Origin: Candidatus Andeanibacterium colombiense
GTDB lineage: Bacteria; Pseudomonadota; Alphaproteobacteria; Sphingomonadales; Sphingomonadaceae
Assembly: GCA_029202985.1 (NCBI GenBank)
Contig: CP119316.1
Span: 1,426,001 to 1,490,000, forward strand
Reading direction: 5' to 3'
DNA: 64,000 bases
Each line of letters begins with the position of its first letter. The stretch's first letter is position 1. The notes under the pieces were generated by a model that saw only the letters and a list, made by a program, of their open reading frames with translations, had not been told where the DNA came from and searched no databases. Shown one piece after another: positions 45,265-55,898 of this stretch. The position numbers and the translations under genes are program-made.

Positions 45265-48126
45265 ATGCGCCGCTTTTTCACCACCTGCCTGCTTTCCACC
45301 GCCCTGATCGCGGCCACCCAACAGCCGGCCTTCGCGCAGGCGAAACCCGCGCCCCTCGCCAGCCTGGTGAAGACGGTCGACATCCCCTACGAGCGCTTCA
45401 CCCTGCCCAACGGCCTCACCGTGCTGGTCCATACCGATCGCAAGGCGCCGGTCGTCGGCGTGACGGTCTATTACCGGGTCGGCTCGAAGAACGAGCCGCA
45501 GGGCCACACCGGCTTCGCGCATCTGTTCGAGCATCTGATGTTCGGCGGATCCGAGAACGTCGAGAATTTCGATATTCCGCTGGAAGGCGCCGGCTCGACC
45601 TCGACCAATGGCTCGACCTGGTATGACCGCACCAATTACGTCGAGACCGTGCCGACCGGCGCGCTCGACCTCGCATTGTTCATGGAAAGCGACCGCATGG
45701 GCCATCTGCTCGGCGCGGTGACCCAGGACAAGCTCGATAAGCAGCGCGGCGTGGTCCAGAACGAGAAGCGTCAGGGTGATAACGACACCTACGGCCTGGT
45801 CGATTATGCGATCAATGAGGGCCTGTTCCCGGTCGGCCATCCCTACCGGCACTCCACCATCGGCTCGATGGCGGACCTCGACGCCGCCAGCATCGCCGAT
45901 GTGCGCAAGTGGTTCACCGATCACTACGCTCCGAACAACGTGGTGCTGAGCCTGAGCGGCGATATCGATGTCGCGACCGCAAAGGCCAAGGTGGAGAAAT
46001 GGTTCGGTGACATTCCGCGCGGGCCCGAGATCGCCCCGGTCACCGCCGATCCGGTCACCCTCGCCGAGCCGGTCAGCCGCGACATGGCCGATCAGGTGCC
46101 GGTGACCCGGATCATCAAGACCTGGACCGGGCCGAAGCTGACCGATCCCGATGCGGTGCCGCTGCAGATCGGCATGTATGTGCTGGGCGGGCTCGCATCG
46201 AGCCGGCTCGACAATGCGCTGGTCAAGGGCGACGAGATCGCGGTGAGCGTCACCGCGGGCGACCAGCAGCAGGAGCAGGTCAGCTTCCTCCAGGCGCAGA
46301 TGGACGTGAAGCCGGGCGTAGACCGGGCGCTGGCCGAAAAGCGGCTGAACGAAGTGATCGCCGAACTGGTCAAGAACGGCCCGACCGCCGACGAATTGCA
46401 GCGCGCGGCGACTAGCGTCGTCTCGGCGCAGATCGGCGCGCTCGAAGTGGTCGGCGGGTTCAACGGCAAGGGGGCGACCCTTGCCGAAGGGCTGATCTAT
46501 GCCGGCGATCCCGACAACTACAAGAAGGAGCTGGAGCGAACCGCCGCGCTGAAGCCCGACGAGGTCAAGGCCGCGCTCCAGCGCTGGCTGACCCGCCCGG
46601 CCTACACGCTGACGGTTCTGCCGGGCGAGCGCACCGAAGACGGCGCGAAGATGGGCGGCTGGGGCGACGAGGCGACCACGCCCCCGCCCGCGCCCGATGC
46701 CAAGGCTCCGCCGCCGCCGCTCGCCACCGGGCCCAAGCGCGATTTTCCGCCGGTCGCCGAAGTCGGCACGCTGACCTTCCCGGCGGTCGAGCATGCGACG
46801 CTGAAGAACGGCATCCCGGTGGTGCTGGCCCGCCGCAGTGCGATCCCCAAGCTGTCGCTGCGGATGGAATTCGATGCCGGCTATGCGGCCGACGGCGCGG
46901 CCAGGGCCGGCACCCAGACGCTGATGATGGGCCTGCTCGAAGAAGGCACCAAAACCCGCAGCGCAATCCAGATCGCCGAGGAGCAGGAGCGGCTCGGCGC
47001 TTCGATCGGCACCGGCAGCGACATGGACACCAGCTCGGTCGATCTGACCGCCCTCACCGCCAATCTCGCCCCGTCGCTCGAGCTGATGGCCGATATCGTG
47101 CGCAACCCGGCGTTCAATCCGGCCGACGTCGCGCGGGTGAAGGGCCAGCGCCTCGCCGATATCGCGCAGGAGAAGGCCGATCCCTTCGGCCTCGCGAGCC
47201 GCGCGATGCGGCCGATCGTCTATGGGCCCAACCATCCCTATGGCAATGTCGGCAGCCTCGGCATCGAGAGCGTGGTCAAGGCGCTGACGCCCGAGGCACT
47301 GCGCGCCGAGCATGACCGCTGGCTGCGCCCGGACACCGCCCGGATCACCGTGGTCGGCGACATTTCGATGAAGGACCTGCTGCCCCAGCTGGAGAAGAGC
47401 TTCGGCAACTGGCCCGGCGTGCGCTCGGCCAGGCCGGTCAAGGACCTCTCAGCCCCGCTGCCTGCGGGCAAGCAGCATCTGGTGGTGATCGACCGGCCAA
47501 ACTCGCCGCAATCGGTGCTGATCCTCGCGCATGCGCTGCCGATCACCGGCGCGACCCAGGGGACCGAGACGCTCGACCTCGCCAATGAGGTGCTCGGCGC
47601 GGGCTTCCTCTCGCGCCTCAACCTCGACGTGCGCGAGGACAAGGGCTGGAGCTACGGCGTCGGCAGCCAGGTGACCGCCTATAAGGGGCCGGAGACGATG
47701 ATGGTCTATACCCAGGTCCAGTCCGACCGGACCGGGGATTCGATCAAGCTGATCCTCGACGACATGAAGGCCTTCCCCTCGGCCAAGCCGGTCGACGATA
47801 TCGAGTTCCAGCGGGTGACGGACGGCAATATCCGCGGCATGCCCAACCGCTACCAGACCAACGCCCAAGTGCTTGGCGCGCTGGTTTCGAACCAGCGGCT
47901 CGGCAGGCCCGATGATTATCAGGCGAAGCTGCCCGATCTCTACCGCGCGATCACCAAGGACCAGATCGACGCGGCGGCCGGCAAATATCTCGCGCCGGGC
48001 GATCTCGCGATCATTGTCGTGGGCGACCGCAAGGTGATAGACCAGCAGCTGGCGGGGCTGGACTTGCCCATTGAATATGCCAATACTGACACCGATGTAA
48101 GCACAACCGCGGGCGGAGGGGACTGA
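45265..48126 (+). CDS. Exported M16-family zinc metallopeptidase, double-domain
   Basis: 953 residues with a signal peptide ending PAFAQ (about residue 25). The first half carries the inverted zinc motif HLFEH (His86, Glu89, His90) in GHTGFAHLFEHLMFGG, then NEKRQGDNDTYGLV. The second half repeats the fold without the zinc motif (TQTLMMGLLEEGT in its place), as is usual for the non-catalytic M16 partner domain. A Pro/Ala-rich linker (about residues 470-490) joins them. It degrades peptides in the periplasm. ATG 45265 is preferred over 45247 because AAGGGA lies six bases upstream. Confidence 0.92.
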   Translation: MRRFFTTCLLSTALIAATQQPAFAQAKPAPLASLVKTVDIPYERFTLPNGLTVLVHTDRKAPVVGVTVYYRVGSKNEPQGHTGFAHLFEHLMFGGSENVENFDIPLEGAGSTSTNGSTWYDRTNYVETVPTGALDLALFMESDRMGHLLGAVTQDKLDKQRGVVQNEKRQGDNDTYGLVDYAINEGLFPVGHPYRHSTIGSMADLDAASIADVRKWFTDHYAPNNVVLSLSGDIDVATAKAKVEKWFGDIPRGPEIAPVTADPVTLAEPVSRDMADQVPVTRIIKTWTGPKLTDPDAVPLQIGMYVLGGLASSRLDNALVKGDEIAVSVTAGDQQQEQVSFLQAQMDVKPGVDRALAEKRLNEVIAELVKNGPTADELQRAATSVVSAQIGALEVVGGFNGKGATLAEGLIYAGDPDNYKKELERTAALKPDEVKAALQRWLTRPAYTLTVLPGERTEDGAKMGGWGDEATTPPPAPDAKAPPPPLATGPKRDFPPVAEVGTLTFPAVEHATLKNGIPVVLARRSAIPKLSLRMEFDAGYAADGAARAGTQTLMMGLLEEGTKTRSAIQIAEEQERLGASIGTGSDMDTSSVDLTALTANLAPSLELMADIVRNPAFNPADVARVKGQRLADIAQEKADPFGLASRAMRPIVYGPNHPYGNVGSLGIESVVKALTPEALRAEHDRWLRPDTARITVVGDISMKDLLPQLEKSFGNWPGVRSARPVKDLSAPLPAGKQHLVVIDRPNSPQSVLILAHALPITGATQGTETLDLANEVLGAGFLSRLNLDVREDKGWSYGVGSQVTAYKGPETMMVYTQVQSDRTGDSIKLILDDMKAFPSAKPVDDIEFQRVTDGNIRGMPNRYQTNAQVLGALVSNQRLGRPDDYQAKLPDLYRAITKDQIDAAAGKYLAPGDLAIIVVGDRKVIDQQLAGLDLPIEYANTDTDVSTTAGGGD

Positions 48127-48157
48127 TCCCTCGCCCACCAGCAGAGAGGATCCTCCA

Positions 48158-48463
48158 ATGGCAGTTGCCGGAAGTTACGACGCCCTGACCAAGACCCCGA
48201 TGGGCGACCAGAACAGCGTGTTCACCGTGACCCCGTCGGCCGACGGCACCACCTTCACCGGCAGCAATGTCGGCCCGCTCGGCTCGCTCGAGATCGAGAA
48301 CGGCAAGATCGACGGCAACACGCTGACCTGGACCATGCAGATGACCGTGCCCATGCCGCTGACCCTCAACGCCACCGCGACCATCGACGGCGACACGCTC
48401 ACCGGCACCGTCAACGCCGGCGCCTTCGGCGACATGCCGATGACGGGAACGCGCAAGGGCTGA
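48158..48463 (+). CDS. Small conserved protein of unknown function
   Basis: 101 residues, no signal peptide. It is rich in Thr, Gly and Asn with regular strand-like repeats (NSVFTVTPSADGTTFTGSNVGPLGSLEIENGKIDGNTLTWTMQM; LNATATIDGDTLTGTVNAGAFGDMPMTGTR), which suggests a small beta-barrel or beta-sandwich. I do not recognise a named family. GAGAGGATCC precedes the start. It follows the M16 gene by 31 bases and has its own terminator, so it is probably the last gene of that transcript. Confidence 0.75.
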   Translation: MAVAGSYDALTKTPMGDQNSVFTVTPSADGTTFTGSNVGPLGSLEIENGKIDGNTLTWTMQMTVPMPLTLNATATIDGDTLTGTVNAGAFGDMPMTGTRKG

Positions 48464-48495
48464 AGCCTCGCTGGCCAACCCCCTGCGACAAAAAG

Positions 48496-48535
48496 GAAAA
48501 ACGCGTCAAGCAGAGCTTGGCGCGTTTTTATTTTG
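48496..48535 (+). terminator. Rho-independent terminator after the small beta-rich protein
   Basis: Stem AAAACGCGTCAAG / CTTGGCGCGTTTT (one T-G wobble) followed by TATTTTG. Confidence 0.88.
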
Positions 48536-48581
48536 CCCCGTTGCGACGAATTGAATCGTGACTATACTTCCGAATTGGGGA

Positions 48582-48599
48582 CCGTTATTTCAATAACGG
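48582..48599 (+). promoter_or_regulatory. Hairpin CCGTTAT-TTCA-ATAACGG before the exported-protein cluster
   Basis: A perfect 7-bp inverted repeat ends 24 bases before the GTG of the next gene, followed by TTTAGGGGG. It may be an operator or a leader hairpin; nothing further can be said. Confidence 0.4.
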
Positions 48600-48623
48600 C
48601 TTGATTTAGGGGGTTTTACCTAA

Positions 48624-49340
48624 GTGCGGGTCGCGTCTTTTGTGCTGGGCTTTGTCCTGGCAGGTCAGAGTGCGCTCTATGCGCAGGAAACAAGCATCCA
48701 TCCAGCCGCGGCACAAGCCGCGGAGGCCCAGCCTCCTGTGCCCGCGGCACTTCCGACGGACAGGGAACCTGACAACGTCGAGCATTCTCACGAGGGAGTT
48801 GCCACTCCAGCACCGATCTCCCTCGAAATGCTCCCCGCGAAAACGCCGGTCGTGGTCGCGCTCGAACAGGACCTCACGACCGTGACCAACCAGGTCGGCG
48901 ATATGTTCAAAGTGGTCGTAGCCGAAGACGTCGTTTGGCAAGGTACGACGTTCATCCCCAAAGGGACGGTCGGCTCAGGCCAAATCACTTTCGTCACCAA
49001 GAAGGGCGGCTTCGGCAAACCGGGAATCATCGGGATCGCCTTGCGGGATCTCGATTTCGGCGGGACGAAATTCGCACTCGACGGCCGTTATCGCGAAGAG
49101 GGCAAGAACAACAATGGCGCTACCGCTGCGACCTTCTTCGCGGCCGGCATCTTTGCAGGCGTCATCCAGGGCAAGGCCGGGGTTATCCCGCGAGGACGCG
49201 AACTCCATGCCCGGACCGGGGAACCGATTCCATTTGTCGCGCGCCCGTCCAGCGCGGACGCCCTGGCCCCCATTGACGCCGATCACCCGGGGCAGCCCGC
49301 CACGCCCGGGCTGGGCGCCGACCAATCTAAACTCAATTGA
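48624..49340 (+). CDS. Exported protein of unknown function (cluster A, gene 1)
   Basis: 238 residues. The signal peptide ends ALYAQ. A disordered Pro/Ala/Glu-rich stretch is followed by a conserved-looking segment: LPAKTPVVVALEQDLTTVTNQVGDMFKVVVAEDVVWQGTTFIPKGTVGSGQITFV, then FGKPGIIGIALRDLDFGGTKFALDGRYREEG, and a Gly/Ala-rich hydrophobic stretch (ATAATFFAAGIFAGVIQGKAGVIPRG). The alternation of strand and PKGT turns resembles small beta-barrel domains of periplasmic proteins. I do not recognise the family. GTG start; TTTAGGGGG upstream. Gene 2 starts 26 bases after it. Confidence 0.75.
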   Translation: MRVASFVLGFVLAGQSALYAQETSIHPAAAQAAEAQPPVPAALPTDREPDNVEHSHEGVATPAPISLEMLPAKTPVVVALEQDLTTVTNQVGDMFKVVVAEDVVWQGTTFIPKGTVGSGQITFVTKKGGFGKPGIIGIALRDLDFGGTKFALDGRYREEGKNNNGATAATFFAAGIFAGVIQGKAGVIPRGRELHARTGEPIPFVARPSSADALAPIDADHPGQPATPGLGADQSKLN

Positions 49341-49366
49341 ACGGACTGCTTGGAAAGGAGAATTCA

Positions 49367-50056
49367 ATGCGAAATCTAATTGCACTGTCGGGTATCGCAC
49401 TCGTGGCTGCCATCGGTCTGCTGGCTTCGGCCGGGGCCGGCGCGGAAGAATCCGCCATTGCCGGCGCGGGGGATGCCGCGCCGGAATGTGAGTTGCACGT
49501 ATTCCCCACGCTGGAAGGCCAGGCGCAGACGACCGGACTGCTGTCAGGCTTCGGCTTCATCGGCGCCGCAGTGGATGCGGCGGCGAATAAGGATCGCAAC
49601 ATCAGCGAAGCCGACTATCTGAAGGAAGCGCTGGGGCCGAAGATGCAGGTCGATGCGATGGCAGGAATAGACCTGGTCAGCGCGCTCAAACTGCCGCCTT
49701 CGAAGATCATTTTCGAAACGCCGATCGCCGATCGCAAGATCACCACCAAGGCGGATACTCGGCTGACGCAATCGAGCGCTCCCTGCTATGCCGAACTACT
49801 GGTGACGCAGAACTTCTACACTAAGAAGGCAATCTACGGCCGCTCCCTCAATAATCGCTTCATTTTCAAGGATTTTCGCACAGGCAAAAACAAGACCAGC
49901 CTGTTCAAGGGCCGCGGGGGCAACGGGCTTTCGCACTTCCCGCCAAAGACTACCGATGAAACGGAAGTCGCTGAAGCCGAATTGCGCGATGTATTCGTGA
50001 AGAACTTCATGGAGTTCTCGGGCAACGTGAAACCCGCCAAATTGGCGAAGAAGTAA
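49367..50056 (+). CDS. Exported protein of unknown function (cluster A, gene 2)
   Basis: 229 residues. The signal peptide (MRNLIALSGIALVAAIGLLASAGAGA) is followed by a region beginning CELHVFPTLEGQAQTTGLLSGFGFIGAAVDAAANKDRNISEADYLKEALGP. A second Cys in APCYAELLVTQNFYTKKAIYGRSLNNRFIFKDFRTG may pair with it. ELHVFP- and ELLVTQ-type strands suggest a periplasmic alpha/beta fold. No family is recognised. The start at 49367 has AAAGGAG six bases upstream. A third gene follows after about 70 bases. Confidence 0.75.
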   Translation: MRNLIALSGIALVAAIGLLASAGAGAEESAIAGAGDAAPECELHVFPTLEGQAQTTGLLSGFGFIGAAVDAAANKDRNISEADYLKEALGPKMQVDAMAGIDLVSALKLPPSKIIFETPIADRKITTKADTRLTQSSAPCYAELLVTQNFYTKKAIYGRSLNNRFIFKDFRTGKNKTSLFKGRGGNGLSHFPPKTTDETEVAEAELRDVFVKNFMEFSGNVKPAKLAKK

Positions 50057-50125
50057 GGGTTGCGCGAAGGAGGCGCGCGAGAATGTAGCCTCCTTCGCCG
50101 TAGCTGCATCCGGAAGGGTAAGGCC

Positions 50126-51031
50126 ATGCGTTATGCGATCGCGAATTGCCTGATTGCCATTCTCCTTATTACGCCTGCGAATGCAGCACCCAAGGCCGAG
50201 CCGCGTGCCCTGGATGCGAAAAACCGCCCCGCGGAAGACGGACGAAGCGTGTTGGTGGAACTGGCGCAGACGGAAATCGCTACAGATGTTGATATCGGCC
50301 GGGTCGCGTTTCCGGGAGGCGGCGGGGGGCTGCTCGGCGCACTGATCATTTCGGCGCAGGACGATTCCCGCAAGCGGCTCACGGAAAGTGCACAGGCCCG
50401 CGCCGACGCGGCGGTCGCACCGCTACGGCAAGCGCTTGCCGATTTCGACGTTGCTGCGCTGGCGCTGAGAACGACACATGGGGCCCTGGACGCTTCTGCG
50501 TGGTTCACTCCGCGGGATATCGCGCTCGAGCGATCGCCATCGGACAGTAGTCGGGAAGGTTTCATTCAATCCGTCTCTACTCGGCAGTTCGCCGTGATCT
50601 CCTACACTTACGGCCTTTCCCCAGACTTCACCCAGATAAGGGTGGTCGCCGACGTCATCCTGGCCAGCAAACCCGCGAAAGGCCGGCCGGGCGCGTTTCA
50701 GGTGCTTTTACGGCAACGCGTCTCAAGCGTCGCCGAGCTTAGGCAACGGTCCTACGAGGCGGCCGACAATGTCGCGGTCTGGCGCGCCGAAGACGGGAAA
50801 ATTGCCGAAGCATCGCTGACCGCCGCTTTCGCGAAGCTGGAGCGGCTGGTTCCTTTTGCGCTCGGTCTCCAGCCAGCCGATCTGGACAGGCTGGATGCCG
50901 CCAGCCAGCCTAAAGTATTCGCTTCGGGTTTCTACGGGCCGAAAGTCGAGCTGGCTCCGGCCTTGCCCGGCGAAAACGTGCTCTGGGTCGATGGCGGGTT
51001 GCTGGACGTGTGGGCTGCGCCGAGCCTGTAA
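50126..51031 (+). CDS. Exported protein of unknown function (cluster A, gene 3)
   Basis: 301 residues. The signal peptide ends TPANAA. The mature part contains a Gly-rich patch (AFPGGGGGLLGALIIS), a helical section (RKRLTESAQARADAAVAPLRQALADFDVAALALRT) and strands such as FAVISYTYGLSPDFTQIRVVADVIL. It resembles envelope proteins that carry a DUF-type N-terminus, but no name can be assigned. The start at 50126 has GGAAGGGTAAGG upstream. It ends 14 bases before the end of the convergent cluster B. Confidence 0.72.
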   Translation: MRYAIANCLIAILLITPANAAPKAEPRALDAKNRPAEDGRSVLVELAQTEIATDVDIGRVAFPGGGGGLLGALIISAQDDSRKRLTESAQARADAAVAPLRQALADFDVAALALRTTHGALDASAWFTPRDIALERSPSDSSREGFIQSVSTRQFAVISYTYGLSPDFTQIRVVADVILASKPAKGRPGAFQVLLRQRVSSVAELRQRSYEAADNVAVWRAEDGKIAEASLTAAFAKLERLVPFALGLQPADLDRLDAASQPKVFASGFYGPKVELAPALPGENVLWVDGGLLDVWAAPSL

Positions 51032-51045
51032 TCGGCAGAATAATG

Positions 51046-51942
51046 CTATCGGTGGGACGTCCCGTCCCCAACCGAAAAGTCGAACACCCTGACCTCCTGC
51101 CCCTCCCCATCCCCGGAGCCGCTGCCGGACGGGGAGCTGTAGAGGAACCCGTACTCGCCGCCCGCGAGGTCCTGCCCCGGCTGGACCCGGTAGACGCCCG
51201 GGGAGACCTGCGTGGAAGCGAAGGGGATGCGATCTTTCTCGGCCACGCTGTGGCTCGAGCCGAAGCGGCTGGACGAGCCGACCTTGGCCTCGCGCCCGTC
51301 GTCGCCGACCTCGAAGCGGATAAGGTTGAAATCGCCCGGCGACGCTATGCGGTCGGTCGTTCCGAGGATGCCGCCGGTGCTTGGTGCCCCGCCATCCTTG
51401 CCGAAGAAGAAATAGAATACCGGCCGCCGGCGCAATGTTTCGACCTGCGCCTGCCGCTCGGAGATCACCGCCTTGCGGCTGCGCTTCGCGATCCCGCCAG
51501 TCAGCCAATAGGCGACGAGGTTGCCGCTCTTGGTCCGCCGGCTGGTGACGGGCGGAAGCGCGACCATGCTCGTCGGCGAGCGCCAGTCCACCAGCAGGTA
51601 GATCCCGGGCGGATGCGGCACTTCGGGATCGGGCGAATCCGGCGATAGCGCCGCCGCGACCCGCGCACCGCTCCCCTGCGCGGCGCCGGCTTTCGCGCCG
51701 CCCCCCGCGGCGATCATCTCCGCGATCACCGGGTTCGAAACGCCCTTCTTCCGCAGCGCCAGCAGCCCGTCGATACTGGTGTCGAAGGAATTGCCGGACG
51801 CGCGGATCTTCGCGATCAGCACCTGATCGCCCAGCCCGGCGGCGGCCAGCCGCACAATTTGCTCGTTGGTCAGAGTTTCGGCCGCCGCCGCCGCAGGCAT
51901 CAGCGCAAGGGCCAGCGCGGCAAAGGCGGCCGGCAGTCTCAC
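51046..51942 (-). CDS. Exported protein of unknown function (cluster B, gene 3)
   Basis: 298 residues. The signal peptide ends AAAAAE. A short motif LTNEQIVRLAAAGLGDQVLIAKIRASGNSFDTSIDGLLALRKKGVSNPVIAEMI follows, the same kind of repeat I know from other exported bacterial proteins, where it marks a small helical domain. The remainder (PGIYLLVDWRSPTSMVALPPV; GVYRVQPGQDLAGGEYGFLYS) is strand-rich. GTG start overlapping the preceding gene's stop (GTGA). No named family beyond that. Confidence 0.75.
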   Translation of the reverse strand: MRLPAAFAALALALMPAAAAAETLTNEQIVRLAAAGLGDQVLIAKIRASGNSFDTSIDGLLALRKKGVSNPVIAEMIAAGGGAKAGAAQGSGARVAAALSPDSPDPEVPHPPGIYLLVDWRSPTSMVALPPVTSRRTKSGNLVAYWLTGGIAKRSRKAVISERQAQVETLRRRPVFYFFFGKDGGAPSTGGILGTTDRIASPGDFNLIRFEVGDDGREAKVGSSSRFGSSHSVAEKDRIPFASTQVSPGVYRVQPGQDLAGGEYGFLYSSPSGSGSGDGEGQEVRVFDFSVGDGTSHR

Positions 51943-52817
51943 GATCCGGGCGCCGCCTCAGGAGTTTGAGCCGGAGCCTTGAGGTCGATCACCTTATCGC
52001 GGCGATACGCGAGCACGCCCGGAATCGGCTGAAGGCGGTTGATCTCGGCCCCGAACCAGTTGGGCAAGGTCGGCATCGCGTGGAAATCGGCGGCGGCGAA
52101 CATGTCTGCCGGGATGCGCGGATCCTTCGCCCCCCCGTCTGCCGGTGACAGGATCATCAGCGCCCGGACGAGCGCGTCGTTGCGATCCACCCCTTCCGGA
52201 AATCCTCCATCCGTATCGAGCGGGCGACCATCCTTGTCAGCGAAGCCATAGTCGTAACGCAAGGTGGTGACCTTGCCCGGGACGACATCGAACCACACCG
52301 TCCCCATGCAGGCGCAGGTCCCCAGGCCGGCGCTGATCGTGCCGTAGAAGATATATTCGCCCGGCGGCACTTCGGTCAGGTACAGCGCCGCCTTCTCGCC
52401 CTTGCTGAAGCGGTTGAGCGGCCCGATCATAATCATCTTCTTCGTTTCGAGCGCGGCCCACGCGAACGAATCCTCGGTCGGCTCGACCGGTTCCTTCGGC
52501 TTGTCCGCTTCCGGATGGTCTTTCAGTGCCTGCATCGTGCGCGCCCAACTCGCATGATTCTTGACCCAGCGCGCATGCTGTTTCTCCAGCGCCGCCGCCC
52601 GCTCCTGCCGATCGTTCGCGCGCTCCTCCTCACTGGGGCGGGCGAACAGCGTGATCGGAAGGGCCGCAGCCGTCTGCACGAGGACATAGGCCTTCGCCGG
52701 GTCCAGCTGGACGACCGGCCTGTCCTTCACCGCGACCATCGTCGGAGCATCCGCGGCGAGGGCCGGCGCTTCGCCCAGCTGGGCCAACGCGAACAATATC
52801 AAGAGCGCTTTCCTCAT
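51939..52817 (-). CDS. Exported protein of unknown function (cluster B, gene 2)
   Basis: 292 residues with signal peptide ending PALAAD. A helical, charged section (EEERANDRQERAAALEKQHARWVKNHASWARTMQALKDHPEADKPKEP) separates two strand-rich parts. In the second, PGEYIFYGTISAGLGTCACMGTVWFDVVPGKVTTLRYDYGF suggests a small beta domain with two close cysteines. The function is unknown. Start and stop overlap both neighbours (ATGA and GTGA), so the three genes are translationally coupled. Confidence 0.75.
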   Translation of the reverse strand: MRKALLILFALAQLGEAPALAADAPTMVAVKDRPVVQLDPAKAYVLVQTAAALPITLFARPSEEERANDRQERAAALEKQHARWVKNHASWARTMQALKDHPEADKPKEPVEPTEDSFAWAALETKKMIMIGPLNRFSKGEKAALYLTEVPPGEYIFYGTISAGLGTCACMGTVWFDVVPGKVTTLRYDYGFADKDGRPLDTDGGFPEGVDRNDALVRALMILSPADGGAKDPRIPADMFAAADFHAMPTLPNWFGAEINRLQPIPGVLAYRRDKVIDLKAPAQTPEAAPGS

Positions 52818-53419
52818 AGCCCCAACGCCTCCGCCGCCGGCCGTGGCCCTGAGGCTGCCCTGGCCTGGCGCGCGAGCAGTGGCTGGCGTTTGGGCTCCTC
52901 GACCTTGCCGTTGCCTTCCTCGAAATTGAACTTTTCCCACAAATCCTTGGACAGCCCGTAGCGGTCATAACCCTTGAACCACATGCAGCGCCGCATGTTC
53001 ACGCGCCGCTTGCGCCGCTCTTCGGCGGAGCCGTAGATCGCGCTGGCGATTGCCCCGCCGATAGCGCCGCCGATCGCGCCGCCGAGTCCGTACATCGCGG
53101 TGGTGCCGGGATTGGGATAATAGTCGCCGCCGAACAGCCCGCGCGCGTAGCTGTCGCACTGGCGGATGTCAGTCAGCGCTTCGGCGAAACTCGTATCGGC
53201 GCGATTGAAATAATAGTATTTCTGATAATCGCCGACGTCTTCCGGCGTTTCGGCGAAGGTCAGGTTCGGCAGTTCGACCGCAGCTGGATCGGGCGCCCAT
53301 TCGCGCCATTCCACGTCGGTTTTCGGCGTCGCCGGAGCGGCTCCGCCGGCAGCATCTTGCGCAATCGCAGGCGCCGCGGCAGCGCATAACACGCCGGCCG
53401 CAAGTATAGTCAGCTTCAC
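52814..53419 (-). CDS. Exported protein of unknown function (cluster B, gene 1)
   Basis: 201 residues. Signal peptide (MKLTILAAGVLCAAAAPAIAQ), then a region with DYQKYYYFNRADTSFAEALTDIRQCDSYARGLFGGDYYPNP, a Gly/Ala zipper-like hydrophobic stretch (AMYGLGGAIGGAIGGAIASAIYGSAEERRKRR) that could insert in a membrane, and NMRRCMWFKGYDRYGLSKDLWEKFNF. Two cysteines could pair. GTG start, preceded by ACTTAGGGGGG. First gene of cluster B. No family name is recognised. Confidence 0.75.
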   Translation of the reverse strand: MKLTILAAGVLCAAAAPAIAQDAAGGAAPATPKTDVEWREWAPDPAAVELPNLTFAETPEDVGDYQKYYYFNRADTSFAEALTDIRQCDSYARGLFGGDYYPNPGTTAMYGLGGAIGGAIGGAIASAIYGSAEERRKRRVNMRRCMWFKGYDRYGLSKDLWEKFNFEEGNGKVEEPKRQPLLARQARAASGPRPAAEALGL

Positions 53420-53529
53420 GAATAGCCCCCCTAAGTCAGGAGAAAACTATTTCGTCCGCCGCTCCAGTGCAAGCCGTTTAAAACCAGATTTCGATCATCC
53501 CGTGCCCGAGCCGATACTTGATGGCCGAG

Positions 53530-53988
53530 CTAAAACCACCCCCGCATAGCCTGGTAGGCCGCTGCCGCGACAGTGTTGGCCAGGTTGAGCGAGCGGATCA
53601 CGTCGGAACGCATCGGCAGGTGGAACTGCCGCCCCGGCCAGGCACGCCAGATCGCTTCGGGGATGCCCTTCGTCTCCTGCCCGAACACCAGCATCGCATC
53701 CTCGGGATAGTCGGCGTCATAGAACGAGGTCGAGCCGTGTTCTTCGAACAGGAACAACTGCTCGGCGCGCGGCTGGCGTTCGGCGATGAATGCGTCCCAG
53801 CTGGCGAATTCGGCCAGGCGGACATGCGGCCAGTAGTCGAGCCCCGAGCGCTTGACGCGCGTGTCCGACAGCTCGAAGCCGAGCGGGTGGATCAGCACCA
53901 GTTCCGCCTCCAGTGCCACGCAGGTGCGTCCGACCGCGCCGGTGTTGCCCGGAATCTCCGGCTGGATCAGGACGATGCTCAGCGGCAC
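53530..53988 (-). CDS. trmL: tRNA (cytidine(34)-2'-O)-methyltransferase
   Basis: 152 residues, a minimal SPOUT methyltransferase that methylates the ribose of the wobble base in certain leucine tRNAs. Knot motifs: QPEIPGNTGAVGRTC at the N-terminus, AMLVFGQETKGIPEAIW and FHLPMRSDVIRSLNLANTVAAAAYQAMRGW at the C-terminus. GTG start. It follows gatB by seven bases on the same strand and is probably co-transcribed with it. Confidence 0.93.
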   Translation of the reverse strand: MPLSIVLIQPEIPGNTGAVGRTCVALEAELVLIHPLGFELSDTRVKRSGLDYWPHVRLAEFASWDAFIAERQPRAEQLFLFEEHGSTSFYDADYPEDAMLVFGQETKGIPEAIWRAWPGRQFHLPMRSDVIRSLNLANTVAAAAYQAMRGWF

Positions 53989-53995
53989 CGCCGGC

Positions 53996-55487
<1,492 letters not shown>

Positions 55488-55495
<8 letters not shown>

Positions 55496-55898
55496 TGTCG
55501 GTTTCCGGCATGAGCAGTTCGAGTTCTGGAAAATAGGTACGAAAGCGGCGTGGGTCACGGGTGAGAATGCGTGCATTTTCGACCGCTGCATGAGCACCGA
55601 TCAGGAGATCCGGCAACAGCGATCCGCGCCGGCCGCCGTGGCGAATCCAGTCAAGATGGGCTTGGCCCGCGCGCCACGAGACTTCGAGCGTAATCTCGCG
55701 AACCGGCAAGCCGAAGAATCTGACCACTTTGACCAGGCTTTCGAATTCAGCGAAGCGCGGGCTGATCTCGCGCACGATGATCGGATTGATGAAACCGGCC
55801 GTCGGCTCGATCGATGCCAGTTGTCCCGAAGACCAGGCGTACCATTCGGAATCGGGCTCGATCGCATCGATCAGGACATTGCTGTCGATCAGGATCAC
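55488..55898 (-). CDS. vapC: PIN-domain toxin VapC
   Basis: 136 residues, a PIN-domain ribonuclease. The acidic residues expected in the active site can be placed: Asp in [11 protein letters not shown], Glu in [11 protein letters not shown], and Asp in [11 protein letters not shown] and TRDPRRF. Known VapC toxins cut initiator tRNA or 23S rRNA; the target here is unknown. It overlaps vapB by four bases and gatB by eight. It is inserted within the gatCAB operon, so its transcription may run on into gatB. Confidence 0.9.

Noticed and set aside
45187..47313. Open frame of 708 codons on the minus strand opposite the M16 peptidase
   Set aside because: Shadow of the peptidase gene, which has a signal peptide, zinc motif and ribosome site.
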